The translations under genes were made by a program, and so were the position numbers. From contig NZ_RDBO01000021.1 in NCBI RefSeq assembly GCF_008120935.1, positions 11,087 to 75,086 of the forward strand: a stretch of 64,000 nucleotides of DNA, given 5' to 3'. This document shows, piece by piece, positions 34,094-43,838 of this stretch. The notes below the pieces were generated by a model. The model searched no databases. It was not told where the DNA came from and saw only the letters and a program-made list of their open reading frames with translations. Origin of the DNA: Streptomyces sp. sk2.1. Its GTDB lineage: Bacteria; Actinomycetota; Actinomycetes; Streptomycetales; Streptomycetaceae. Positions within the stretch are counted from its first letter, which is position 1. Each line of letters begins with the position of its first letter.

Positions 34094-35347
34094 ATGGCTC
34101 CTTCCACCCACATGACCCGAGGCCGGGCCGTCGCCCGCGCTCTTCCCGAACCGCCCGTGCTCAGCCGCGGCCTGGTCCTGCTGATGGCCGTCGCCGCCGG
34201 TCTCTCCTGCGCCGGGAACTACTTCGCGCAGCCGCTCCTGGACCTCATCGAGCTGAACCTGGGCATCGGGACCACCGCGGCGGGGATGGTCGTGACCGCC
34301 GCGCAGGCCGGGTACGCGCTGGGGCTGATCCTGCTCGTCCCGCTCGGGGACGTCCTGGACCGCCGGCGGCTCGCCGTGGGCCTGTTCGCGCTGACCGCCC
34401 TCTTCCTCCTGGTGACGGCCGTCGCCCCGGGCGGCCCGCTGCTGATCGCCGGGACCCTGCTGACCGCGCTGGCCTCCGTCGGGGCGCAGGTCGTGGTGCC
34501 GTTCGCGGCGGCCCTCGCGGCCCCGGCCGAACGCGGCAGGGTCGTCGGCGTGGTCATGTCCGGGGTCCTGCTCGGCGGGCTGTTCGGGCGGCTGGCCGCG
34601 GGCGCGCTGTCCGAGCTGGGCGGCTGGCGGACCGTGTACTGGGTGAACGCGCTGCTCATGGCGGTCATGGCGGTGCTCCTGCACCGCCGGCTGCCCCGGT
34701 TGCCCCGGACGGGCGATGCGGCCGCGATGTCGTACACCGGACTGCTGCGCTCCACGCTGTCCCTGCTGCGGCAGGAGCCCGTGCTGCGCCGACGGGCGGT
34801 CATCGGCGCGTTCTCCATGGCCTCGTACAGCGTGCAGCTGACCGCGCTGACGTTCCTGCTGACCCGGGAACCCTTCGGCTGGAGCGCCGCCGCCATCGGG
34901 CTCTTCGGACTGGTGGGCGTCATCGGGGTGGTGGGCATGAACATCGCGGCCCGGCTGAGCGACCGGGGCCGGGTGCAGGCGGTGTCGGGGGCGGCGGCCG
35001 TGCTGCTCACGCTCTCCTGGCTGCCGATGCTGGCCGGCGGGTCGTCGCTGCTGTGGCTGACGGTCGGGGTGGTCCTGCTGAACATCGCCCAGCAGGCGGG
35101 GCTCAACAGCGGCCAGCACGTGATCTACGCGCTCCGTCCGGAGGCCCGCAGCCGGATCAACTCCGCCTACATGACGCTGTTCTTCATGGGTGGTGCGGTC
35201 GGGGCGGCACTCGCCTCGGTGGTGTGGTCGCGGGCCGGCTGGAGCGGGATCTCCCTGCTGGGCGGGGCGCTCGCCGCGGGCAGCCTGGTGCTGTGGGTCC
35301 TGGAGCGGGTGCGGGCGGCCGCCGGGGCCCGTGCCGTCACTCGTTGA
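34094..35347 (+). CDS. MFS transporter (drug/efflux type)
   Basis: A 417-residue major facilitator with about 12 hydrophobic helices (first GLVLLMAVAAGLSCAGNYFA). The loop 2-3 motif GDVLDRRRLAVG is the MFS signature A variant, and SDRGRVQAVSG marks the repeat in the second half. This fits proton-driven drug/metabolite exporters of the 12-helix kind. I chose the ATG at 34094 with GGAGG eight bases upstream; an ATG at 34070 in the same frame lacks a ribosome site. Divergent from, and probably controlled by, the LysR gene. Its 3' end overlaps the converging cupin gene by 11 bp. Confidence 0.9.
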   Translation: MAPSTHMTRGRAVARALPEPPVLSRGLVLLMAVAAGLSCAGNYFAQPLLDLIELNLGIGTTAAGMVVTAAQAGYALGLILLVPLGDVLDRRRLAVGLFALTALFLLVTAVAPGGPLLIAGTLLTALASVGAQVVVPFAAALAAPAERGRVVGVVMSGVLLGGLFGRLAAGALSELGGWRTVYWVNALLMAVMAVLLHRRLPRLPRTGDAAAMSYTGLLRSTLSLLRQEPVLRRRAVIGAFSMASYSVQLTALTFLLTREPFGWSAAAIGLFGLVGVIGVVGMNIAARLSDRGRVQAVSGAAAVLLTLSWLPMLAGGSSLLWLTVGVVLLNIAQQAGLNSGQHVIYALRPEARSRINSAYMTLFFMGGAVGAALASVVWSRAGWSGISLLGGALAAGSLVLWVLERVRAAAGARAVTR

Positions 35348-35654
35348 CGGCGGTCAGCAGCACCACGGCGTCCTCCAGCGCCAGCAGCCCGTGCCGCTCC
35401 TGCGGGATCGGGTGGAGCGCTCCGGCGCCCAGCTCCGCGTCGCCCGAGGGCGCCGTGAGCCGGACCCTGCCGCGGAGCACCTGGAGGGAGGCCGCGGCGG
35501 GGGCGTTGTGCTCGTCGAGGGCGGAGCCGGCGGTGAGGGAGATGACGGTCTGCCGCAGCGGCCCCTCGTGCAGCAGGCGGTGGGCGCTGCGGCCGTGCGC
35601 GGAGTCGCGGGCCGCGGCCAGGTGCTCGTCGGCGAGGGCATTCAGGTCGTCCAT
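35337..35654 (-). CDS. small cupin-domain protein
   Basis: A 105-residue single-domain cupin. Residues ~45-95 carry the fold: LTAGSALDEHNAPAAASLQVLRGRVRL and LHPIPQERHGLLALEDAVVLL, with a possible metal-binding set of His/Glu (DEHNAP). Such proteins are often small sensors or isomerases; function here is unknown. The ATG at 35654 has only a weak site (GTGGG). The 3' end overlaps the MFS gene in antiparallel orientation by 11 bp. Confidence 0.8.
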   Translation of the reverse strand: MDDLNALADEHLAAARDSAHGRSAHRLLHEGPLRQTVISLTAGSALDEHNAPAAASLQVLRGRVRLTAPSGDAELGAGALHPIPQERHGLLALEDAVVLLTAVNE

Positions 35655-35709
35655 GTGCCCACTGTGCCGCAGCCCCCGGTCCGCCGCGATCCTGACGCGG
35701 CCCCGCGGC

Positions 35710-35738
35710 GCCGCCGGACGGCGCGTCCGTCCGGCGGC
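35710..35738 (-). terminator. hairpin after the GNAT gene
   Basis: Perfect 11-bp stem (GCCGCCGGACG at 35710-35720, complement at 35728-35738) with a seven-base loop, 45 bp past the GNAT stop on the minus strand and upstream of the cupin gene. Confidence 0.6.
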
Positions 35739-35782
35739 ACGACGGGCGAACGGGCCGCCGGGGCCGAGGGGGACGGGCGTCG

Positions 35783-36298
35783 TCAGCCGTTCGCGGTCCA
35801 CCGGTACCTGACGTCCGGTTCCCGCTCCTCGTTGCGGCTGCCGTCGTCGAACGCGATCGCGGTGAAGCCGTGCCGTTCGTAGAAGGCCCGCGCGTCGGTG
35901 TTGCGCCGGAAGACGTACAGCGTGAGCTCCCCGGCCGAGGAGCGGCGCGCCCGGTCCAGCAGCAGCGATCCGATGCCCCGGCGCCGCGCGTCGGGGCGCA
36001 GGTACAGATGCTCCAGCTCGGCCCCGTCGACGGAGACGAACCCCAGCGGCTCCCCCGGCCCCGTCCCGTTCCCGGTACCGGCCTCCGCGATCCACACCGC
36101 CGTCCCGGGCAGGACGACATGGGTCATCCAGGCGAGCGTGTCCTCGTCGCTGTGCACCTTCGGCAGGTACGGCATGGCAGCGGCGCGGGAGGCGAGGAAG
36201 AGCCGGGTGAGCGGACCGGCGTCCTCGGCGGTGGCCCGGCGCAGTTGTACGCCGCCGTCCCGTGCGTGCCCGTCCGTCGTCATCTCGTCCGTCGTCAT
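35783..36298 (-). CDS. GNAT-family N-acetyltransferase
   Basis: A 171-residue acetyltransferase with a single GNAT domain: [48 protein letters not shown] (the acetyl-CoA loop is RRRGIGSLL), and [20 protein letters not shown]. The start ATG at 36298 has AGGAGGAG upstream; the sequence MTTDEMTTD shows a 15-bp direct repeat giving a second possible ATG at 36283. Substrate unknown. Divergent from pgm, 236 bp away. Confidence 0.88.
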   Translation of the reverse strand: MTTDEMTTDGHARDGGVQLRRATAEDAGPLTRLFLASRAAAMPYLPKVHSDEDTLAWMTHVVLPGTAVWIAEAGTGNGTGPGEPLGFVSVDGAELEHLYLRPDARRRGIGSLLLDRARRSSAGELTLYVFRRNTDARAFYERHGFTAIAFDDGSRNEEREPDVRYRWTANG

Positions 36299-36534
36299 CT
36301 CGCTCCTCCTGGTCCGGCCCGAATCCCGCCACGTCGTGCGGTGCGCGGTGGACCGTCCGTCGTCGTGGACGAACATATGCCGGGGCGGCCCGGTGGTTCC
36401 ACGGGATTGGCCCGCCGCCGGGTGCCCCCGCGCCGCCCGGTCCGCGGCGGGGCGGTCGTCGGGCGGCACCGGCCACCCGCGAAGATGTGGCGGGGGAAGA
36501 TCACGACGACCGACCGATACGGAGGAGTGGGCAG

Positions 36535-38175
<1,641 letters not shown>

Positions 38176-39105
38176 GCGCCGGTCGGGGGCAGGGTTGCGG
38201 GGCAGCGGGGTGGCGGCCTTCGCCCGGACCAGCCGGTCGACCTCGTCGGGCATCCAGCCGGGCTCCGTGAGCAGGGGCGTCGCTTCGGCCGTATTCCCCT
38301 CGCCAGAGGTGGTCATCCGGTGCAACAGGTCGGTCACGGTCGGCCGCTGATCGGGCTCCTTGGCCAAGCAGGCCGCCACGATCCTGCGCAGTTCCGGCGG
38401 AAGGGCGTCGAGGTCGGGCTCCTCGTACACGGCGCGGAAGTGCAGGGCGTGAGGGGTGCCGGTGCCGAACGGGCCGATGCCGGCAGCGGTGTGGGCGAGT
38501 ACCGCGCCGAGCGCGAAGACGTCGCTGGCGGGCCCGACGGACCGGCCGGTGAGTTGTTCCGGGGACATGAAGCCGGGCGTGCCGATCGTCATGCCGGTGT
38601 GGGTCAGCGCGCTGGCCTCGCTCGCTGTCGAAATGCCGAAGTCGATCACTCGGGGGCCGTCGGGGGCCAGCAGGACGTTGGAGGGCTTCAGGTCGCGGTG
38701 CACGACGCCGGCGGCGTGGATCGCCTCCAGTGCCTCCGCCAGACCGGCGCCGAGTGCCAGCACGTGCTCGGTCTGCCACGGCCCGTGCCGGGCAACCGCC
38801 TCGCCCAGCGACACACCGGATACGTAGACGGTCGCCAGCCAGGCCGGGGAGCCGTCGGGTTCGGCGTCGACGACCCCGGCGGTGAAAGCCCCGTTCACCC
38901 TGCGGGCCGCCGTCACTTCACGAACGAAGCGGCGTCGGAAGTCCATGTCCCGGGCCAGCTCCGGACGCACCACCTTCAGTGCGACCGGGCGACCACCGGG
39001 CGAACGCCCCAGATACACCTGTCCCATGCCGCCCGCGCCGATCCGCGCCACGATCCGGTACCGCCCCACCTGCCGCGGGTCCTCCGGCTCCAGCCCGTCG
39101 AACAC
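38176..39105 (-). CDS. serine/threonine protein kinase (AfsK-type domain), lacking its own stop codon
   Basis: A kinase domain of about 280 residues: GAGGMGQVYLGRSPGGRPVALKVV (split; P-loop and Lys), HAAGVVHRDLKPSNVLL, VIDFGIS, GTPGFMSPEQLTG, and PDQRPTVTDLL. It most resembles AfsK-like kinases. The GTG at 39105 has GAGGAGGGG upstream. The natural C-terminus would be expected near MPDEVDRLVRAKAATPLP at about 38190. No stop follows; the frame stays open antisense through pgm to 36295. I give the end where the kinase-like sequence stops. Either a stop has been lost, or the protein really carries a long antisense-encoded tail. A second kinase fragment lies just upstream on the other strand. Confidence 0.6.
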
Positions 39106-39227
39106 GACCCCTCCTCTGCGAACGGCACAGCCCTCCCAGGCACTGACAGCGCATCATGCCAGAACGGGTCGGGTGGGAGAGGGAAGCGTCGGCGGGGCCA
39201 CTGGGGCGCAACTGCCCAGGCGGTATC

Positions 39228-39576
39228 CCCCTCCGTTCGCCTGCTCCGCGAAGCTCACCCGGCCTGCCGGGCCGAACACTTCCCGGACCTGGAAGACGTG
39301 CCCGAGAGCATGGTCGGGCTCGTACGTCAGTGCCTGGAGAAGGCGCCGGGGAAGCGGCCCGCGTCCGCGGAGTTCACGGCCCGCACCGGCATCGGAGGGA
39401 CGGCGGGGCCGTGGCTGCCGGGCGAGGTGTTCGACCGGCTCGGGCGGCATGCGGCGCGGTTGCTGGACCTCGACCCGCGGGTGCGGACGCCGGGTGGGCC
39501 GGTGCGGACCGACGCGACCGGGGGAATGCTGCCGGACGCGGAGCCGGCCGCCCCGCCCGCGAGGCGGGCGTCATGA
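39228..39576 (+). pseudogene. serine/threonine kinase C-terminal fragment
   Basis: About 115 codons match only the end of an actinobacterial kinase domain and its juxtamembrane tail: HFPDLEDVPESMVGLVRQCL, EKAPGKRPASAEFTAR, then GPWLPGEVFDRLGRHAARLL before a TGA at 39574-39576. The ATP-binding and catalytic parts are absent, and upstream sequence in this frame reads as unrelated antisense. I take it as the leftover of a second, inverted kinase gene. Confidence 0.6.
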
Positions 39577-39677
39577 CGTTCGTTCTCGCCGGCTCGCCGT
39601 GGACGCACAGCCACCCCGCGCCGGCCGTCCGCGAGGTCTGCGCCGCCGACCCTCATCTCCTCAGCACTTTACGTGCA

Positions 39678-39706
39678 CCGACAATAGTTGCAAGCGCGGG
39701 TATAAT
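39678..39706 (+). promoter_or_regulatory. candidate promoter before the MarR-like gene
   Basis: CCGACA (39678-39683) and a perfect TATAAT (39701-39706) spaced by 17 bp, in one of the few AT-richer stretches of the window, 65 bp upstream of the ATG. It would still drive transcription of the broken MarR gene. Confidence 0.6.
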
Positions 39707-39771
39707 GAGTTCAGTGATATGTCGTCGGGCTCACTGCCACCGTTCCGCCCGACCCGGTCGAGGAGCCGCTC

Positions 39772-40227
39772 ATGACCGCCACCGATCCGGCGATGACCGC
39801 ACTGGCGCACAGCTGGTCGGCGCTCTCGCTGCTGCACGGCCGCATCGAGAGCGGAGTCGAACGCGCGCTCCAGGCCTGACACCGGCTGAGCGCACGCGAG
39901 TACTCGCTGCTGGATGCGCTGAGCCGCCGGCACGACGGCGAGGGCGGGCACCTGCAGATGCGGCAGGTCGCCGACTCCGTCGTCCTCGGCCGGAGCGCCA
40001 CCACCCGGCTGGAGGACCGCGGACTGCTCTCGCGCCACCTGTGCCCCACCGACCGTCGGGGCATCTGCACCGACGTCACCGACGACGGCCTGCGTCTGCT
40101 GGAGGAGGCCCGCCCCACCCACGAAACCGCCCTGTGCGAGGCACTCGACCGGGCGGCCGCCGACCCCGCGCCGGCGCCCCTGGTCCGGGCCGTCCAGCAC
40201 CTGCGGAGCGAGACCCGGCCGACCTGA
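39772..40227 (+). pseudogene. MarR-family regulator with an in-frame TGA
   Basis: A 151-codon winged-helix regulator frame from the ATG at 39772 (GAGGAG six bases upstream) to TGA at 40225-40227. Sequence is MarR-like throughout: LLHGRIESGVERALQA, LSAREYSLLDALSRR, LQMRQVADSVVLGRSATTRL, and RGICTDVTDDGLRLLEEA. Codon 36 is TGA (39877-39879), between ALQA and HRLSARE, where homologues usually have Arg; one C-to-T change from CGA explains it. All else is intact, so the mutation looks recent. A downstream GTG or readthrough could still give a product, but I favour a pseudogene. Confidence 0.72.
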
Positions 40228-40279
40228 CCCGCCGACGAGGGCGAGGACCGGGCCGCGCCCGGCCGGTCACCGGGACCGT

Positions 40280-40301
40280 ACGGACCTTCGGCCCGGTCCG
40301 T
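40280..40301. terminator. hairpin between converging MarR-like and antiporter genes
   Basis: ACGGACC, 8 nt, GGTCCGT. It shares the 19-mer GTACGGACCTTCGGCCCGG (40278-40296) with the repeat region near 16.9 kb. Located between converging 3' ends, it may be a shared terminator. Confidence 0.5.
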
Positions 40302-40330
40302 GCCCGGCCGGCCGGACACCACAGCACCGC

Positions 40331-41536
40331 TCACCGGGCGGATCCTTCAGGGGCGTGCCGCGCGAACCAGCGGGCGACGGGCTCCGCCGTCACACCGTGC
40401 AGGACGACACTGAGCAGGACGGTCGCGGCCGTCACCTGGAAGACGAACGCCCCCTCGTCCGGCGGGAGCTGGGTGTACGCGAGGACCGCGAAGACGATCG
40501 AGGTCACCCCGCGGGAACCGAGCCAGCCGACGGTGCTGCGCTCGGCCACGTCGAAGCCGACACCGGTGAGCGAGGCGTACACCGGTACGAACCGGAGCAC
40601 GGTGAGGGCGAGCAGGGCGTAGCCGACGACCGCCAGGGGCAGACCGTCCTGCGCGAACTCGTCCGCGGCCAGCTTGCCGAAGGTGAACCACACCGCCAGG
40701 GCCATCACATGGGCGGCGTCATGGGTGAGTTCGAGATTGTCGTGGCCGACGGCATGCGCGGCGTGGGCGTACCACAGGCCGCAGACGAACGCGGCGACGA
40801 AGCCGTTGCCGCCGATCAGCACCGAGGCCGCGTACGACAGGAACGGCAGGGCCAGGGCCGACAGGCGCAGCCCGGCCGGCCGCGCCCAGCCGGAGTCCAG
40901 GGAACGCCGCACCAGCAGGGAGGCCAGCAGCCCCACGACCGTGCCCACGAGCACGGCGAACGCCACACCCTTCAGGGCGTTCAGGACCAGGGACGCGAAG
41001 GACTCCCCCCGGGGGGAAACGATATTGGCCACGCAGAACACGAACAGCGGCGAGATCAGCCCGTCGTTGAAGCCGCCCTCGACGTTCAGCGCGGCCCGTA
41101 CTCGCAGGGGCACCCGCTCGTCGCGCAGGAACGTCGCGACCGGGGCGAGGTCCATCGGCATCACCACGAGCGCGGCCACGCCCAGCAGCCACCAGCTCGT
41201 ACCGGGGAAGAGCGCCGCCCCGGCGAGGGTCGCGAGGCCCACCGAACCCGGGAGGGCCAGACACAGGAGCCGGCCCTCCCCCGCCGACCTGCCGATCCGC
41301 TCGTAGTTCCGGGCCTCCGTGGCGTCCGTGAACAGCATGACGGCGAGCACCAGCTCGACGCCCTGCTGAAAGGCGTGCGCCTCCAGGTCGAGGGGGACGG
41401 CCGGGTCCTCGCCGCGGGTCAGCACGATCCCGGCCACGGCGAACGCGATGGGCGCGGTGATGCTCCACCGGGCCAGCCGCTCCGACACCAGGGTCCACAC
41501 GAACAGCAGTGACACAAGGACGAGAAGAGCGAACAC
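40331..41536 (-). CDS. cation:proton antiporter (CPA1 family)
   Basis: A 401-residue membrane protein with about 12 hydrophobic helices. The CPA1 ion-binding motif is VEGGFNDGLISPLFVF, in which the Asn-Asp pair is the transport site. Other family blocks are VLAVMLFTDATEARN and VGWLGSRGVTSIVFA. It exchanges Na+ or K+ for H+ across the cell membrane. The first codon is a GTG at 41536; its ribosome site is weak. Directly upstream lies a three-copy 24-bp repeat. It is downstream of the PAP2 and lipid kinase genes on the same strand. Confidence 0.9.
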   Translation of the reverse strand: MFALLVLVSLLFVWTLVSERLARWSITAPIAFAVAGIVLTRGEDPAVPLDLEAHAFQQGVELVLAVMLFTDATEARNYERIGRSAGEGRLLCLALPGSVGLATLAGAALFPGTSWWLLGVAALVVMPMDLAPVATFLRDERVPLRVRAALNVEGGFNDGLISPLFVFCVANIVSPRGESFASLVLNALKGVAFAVLVGTVVGLLASLLVRRSLDSGWARPAGLRLSALALPFLSYAASVLIGGNGFVAAFVCGLWYAHAAHAVGHDNLELTHDAAHVMALAVWFTFGKLAADEFAQDGLPLAVVGYALLALTVLRFVPVYASLTGVGFDVAERSTVGWLGSRGVTSIVFAVLAYTQLPPDEGAFVFQVTAATVLLSVVLHGVTAEPVARWFARHAPEGSAR

Positions 41537-41570
41537 GGGGACTCACAGACGCGGGGCTCACGAACGAAGA

Positions 41571-41642
41571 AACGCGCGAACACGCGGACACGGGAACGCG
41601 CGAACACACGGATGCGGGAACGCGCGGACACGTGGACGCGGG
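41571..41642. repeat. three tandem 24-bp repeats
   Basis: Copies at 41571-41594, 41595-41618 and 41619-41642. The first two begin AACGCGCGAACAC and the third differs at one base in that stretch; each ends in CGGG, with a few changes between. They lie in the 192-bp gap upstream of the antiporter start, and may affect its promoter or leader. Confidence 0.85.
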
Positions 41643-41728
41643 AGGCAGGAGGGCGACGAAACGCTTCGTCGGACGCTAGCCCGCGGTTCTCCGCCCGCCT
41701 CGGCGCACGGGAAAGCCGCGCACGGCGG

Positions 41729-42361
41729 TCACCCGGACGGCCCCCGTACGGTCGGTCGGATCACACCACGGACCAGCAGGGCACGCCCGACGGCCAGGGA
41801 CACGGCGGCGGAGGCGAAGCCGAGGACCGCACCGGCCGCGACATCACCGGGATAGTGGACGCCCGTGTGGACGCGGGAGTAGCCGACGGCGACGGCCAGC
41901 GCCCCGAGCGGCACCGCCGCCGGGGGCAGCACGACGCCCACCGCCGTGGCGAACGCGGTCGCCGACGCCGTGTGACCGGACGGGAAGGACGCCGACTCCG
42001 GCATGGGCACCTGCCGGGCCACGATCACCCGGGCCTGCTCCCGGTCGGGCCGGCGCCGGCGGACCATCCGCTTGCCGAACAGGTTCGCCGTCGCCGACGC
42101 CAGCGCGACCGCGCCGACCCCGGCCACCGCCGCCCTGCGGGAACGACCGGGCCCCAGCGCGAGACCGGCCGCGACGGCCAGCGAGATCTTCGAATGGTCG
42201 GCCGTGTGCGACAGCCGCCGCAGCGCACGGTCCAGCGTGGGCGTGGGGGTGGCGGCCACGGCCGCGTACAGGGCCCCGTCGACCGCCTGCAGATCGCCCA
42301 GTACGGCCGCCGCGGCACGGCGGACCGATGCGACGGACGCGGGGGAGTGGTACTCAGACAC
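41729..42361 (-). CDS. PAP2-family membrane phosphatase
   Basis: A 210-residue PAP2 protein with several membrane helices. The three catalytic motifs are present: KRMVRRRRP (motif 1), PSGHTASA (motif 2, catalytic His) and SRVHTGVHYPGDV (motif 3). Such enzymes dephosphorylate phosphatidate, undecaprenyl pyrophosphate or similar lipids on the outer membrane face. The start overlaps the preceding lipid kinase gene by 8 bp, so the two are translationally coupled: a kinase and a phosphatase of the same lipid class, side by side. Confidence 0.92.
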   Translation of the reverse strand: MSEYHSPASVASVRRAAAAVLGDLQAVDGALYAAVAATPTPTLDRALRRLSHTADHSKISLAVAAGLALGPGRSRRAAVAGVGAVALASATANLFGKRMVRRRRPDREQARVIVARQVPMPESASFPSGHTASATAFATAVGVVLPPAAVPLGALAVAVGYSRVHTGVHYPGDVAAGAVLGFASAAVSLAVGRALLVRGVIRPTVRGPSG

Positions 42362-43727
42362 GGTGCCGCCCTCCGGGGGTTTCGCCGGCCCGGCCGAACG
42401 CGAGGTCGACGAGCCGGTGCCAGTCCATGGGCGGAGCGGGTGGGGCCACGCCCGGCCGGTCGCGCGGCACCAGGACCCGCAGCGCGCCCGGCCGCGACGT
42501 GCACACGACCGGCGTGGACATGCACAGCGCCTCGCCGTCCACCGCCACGGGGATCTCGTCCGTGTCGGAGGTCACCTCGACCCGGTGCGCGGACATGGCG
42601 GTCAGCCCCGTGGACTGCGCGCCCCGCACGGCCAGGTCGGCCGCCTGCACGGCACTCTCCACCCGGACGCCCAGCACCCCCAGCACACCGTCGTCGAGCC
42701 GGGGCCGACGGCCGTCGCCGGTGATGTCGTCGGGGGAGACATACGGGTTGTTGCTGATCAGCAGCGCCTGCTGGGACGAGAGCTCGACGCCGTCGACCCG
42801 GGCGTCGAGCCGCCGCGCCCCCTCGCCGACGAGCAGGTCCGGCATCAGGCTCAGCGCCGTGCCCGCCTTGTCGTCCCGGTACTCCGGGTGGTGCACGACA
42901 TCCGCGTACACGCCGAAGGACACGGTGTTGACGAAGCTCCGGCCCGCGACGTCACCGAGGTCGACCCGCAACTCCTCGCCGTCGGTCAGCGCGTCGAGGC
43001 AGCGGGCCGGGTCGGTACGGTCGAGGCCGAGGTCCATCGCGAAGTGGTTGCGGGTACCGGCGGAGACCACGAGAAACGGCAGGTCGTGCTCGACGGCGAC
43101 CGCCGCGACCAGCGCCTGGGTGCCGTCGCCGCCCGCCACCCCGAGCAGATCCGCGCCGTCGGCCACCGCGTCGCGGGCCAGCGCGGCCACGTCTGCGGGA
43201 GCGGACGGGTCGAGCAGGATCACCCGGGCCCCCAGCGCCTCCGCCCGCTCGACCAGGCCGAAGCGCTCCACCTTCCCGTCCCCGGACTTCGGGTTCATGA
43301 TCAGTGCCGGGCGCCTCGGCCGGGGCGCGGCGACCGCCCGCTTGGGCCGCCTCGGACGCGACCTCCGCAACGCCGCCCGGGCGCAGGTCAGCGTCACGGC
43401 CCAGCACAGGAGCCCGGCCGCCGCCGTCGGCCACAGCCCGTTCTGCGCGAAGAGCAGCACGACGCCGACCGGCGCGGCGACCGCGACGAGAGCACCGCAC
43501 AGCCGCACCACACCGCGGTACGCGAGGAACCACCACACACCGACGGCGCACGCGACCAGCCCGAGCAGCCCGGCCCCGATGACCAGCAGCCCGCCCTGGC
43601 CGAGCGGGAACCCCAGCACGATCACGGCCCCGATCGCCGCCAGCACCGCCAGCCGCGCCAGCACCCGGGCGGCCGTGCCCCCGCCGGGATCCGCCGCCCG
43701 TGTCCCGCCCGTGTCTCCTCGACCCAT
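42354..43727 (-). CDS. diacylglycerol/lipid kinase family protein with N-terminal membrane region
   Basis: A 457-residue protein. Residues ~20-110 hold about four membrane helices (e.g. LAVLAAIGAVIVLGF). The rest is a DAG/sphingosine-kinase-like catalytic domain: IMNPKSGDGKV, LGVAGGDGTQALVAAVA (ATP loop GGDGT), SAGTRNHFAMDLGLD, and VNTVSFGVYADVV. It phosphorylates a lipid hydroxyl using ATP. The gene follows the PKS by 111 bp and overlaps the PAP2 gene. The membrane tether places its product next to the PAP2 phosphatase. Confidence 0.88.
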   Translation of the reverse strand: MGRGDTGGTRAADPGGGTAARVLARLAVLAAIGAVIVLGFPLGQGGLLVIGAGLLGLVACAVGVWWFLAYRGVVRLCGALVAVAAPVGVVLLFAQNGLWPTAAAGLLCWAVTLTCARAALRRSRPRRPKRAVAAPRPRRPALIMNPKSGDGKVERFGLVERAEALGARVILLDPSAPADVAALARDAVADGADLLGVAGGDGTQALVAAVAVEHDLPFLVVSAGTRNHFAMDLGLDRTDPARCLDALTDGEELRVDLGDVAGRSFVNTVSFGVYADVVHHPEYRDDKAGTALSLMPDLLVGEGARRLDARVDGVELSSQQALLISNNPYVSPDDITGDGRRPRLDDGVLGVLGVRVESAVQAADLAVRGAQSTGLTAMSAHRVEVTSDTDEIPVAVDGEALCMSTPVVCTSRPGALRVLVPRDRPGVAPPAPPMDWHRLVDLAFGRAGETPGGRHRV

Positions 43728-43838
43728 ACCGTGTTCCGCCTCCCGGCCTCGCCCGTCACTCCAGTCTGCGTGCTCCCGGGCCTCGTATCATCCCGGCCGC
43801 GCCGGGCGGTTGAGCACCGCGTCCCGCCCGGGACGTCC

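Noticed and set aside
39772..40227. Selenoprotein reading of the in-frame TGA
   Set aside because: MarR regulators have no catalytic need for selenocysteine there, homologues usually have Arg, and no SECIS-like hairpin is apparent after the TGA.
41571..41642. CRISPR array
   Set aside because: Units are contiguous 24-bp tandem copies with no unique spacers and no cas genes nearby.
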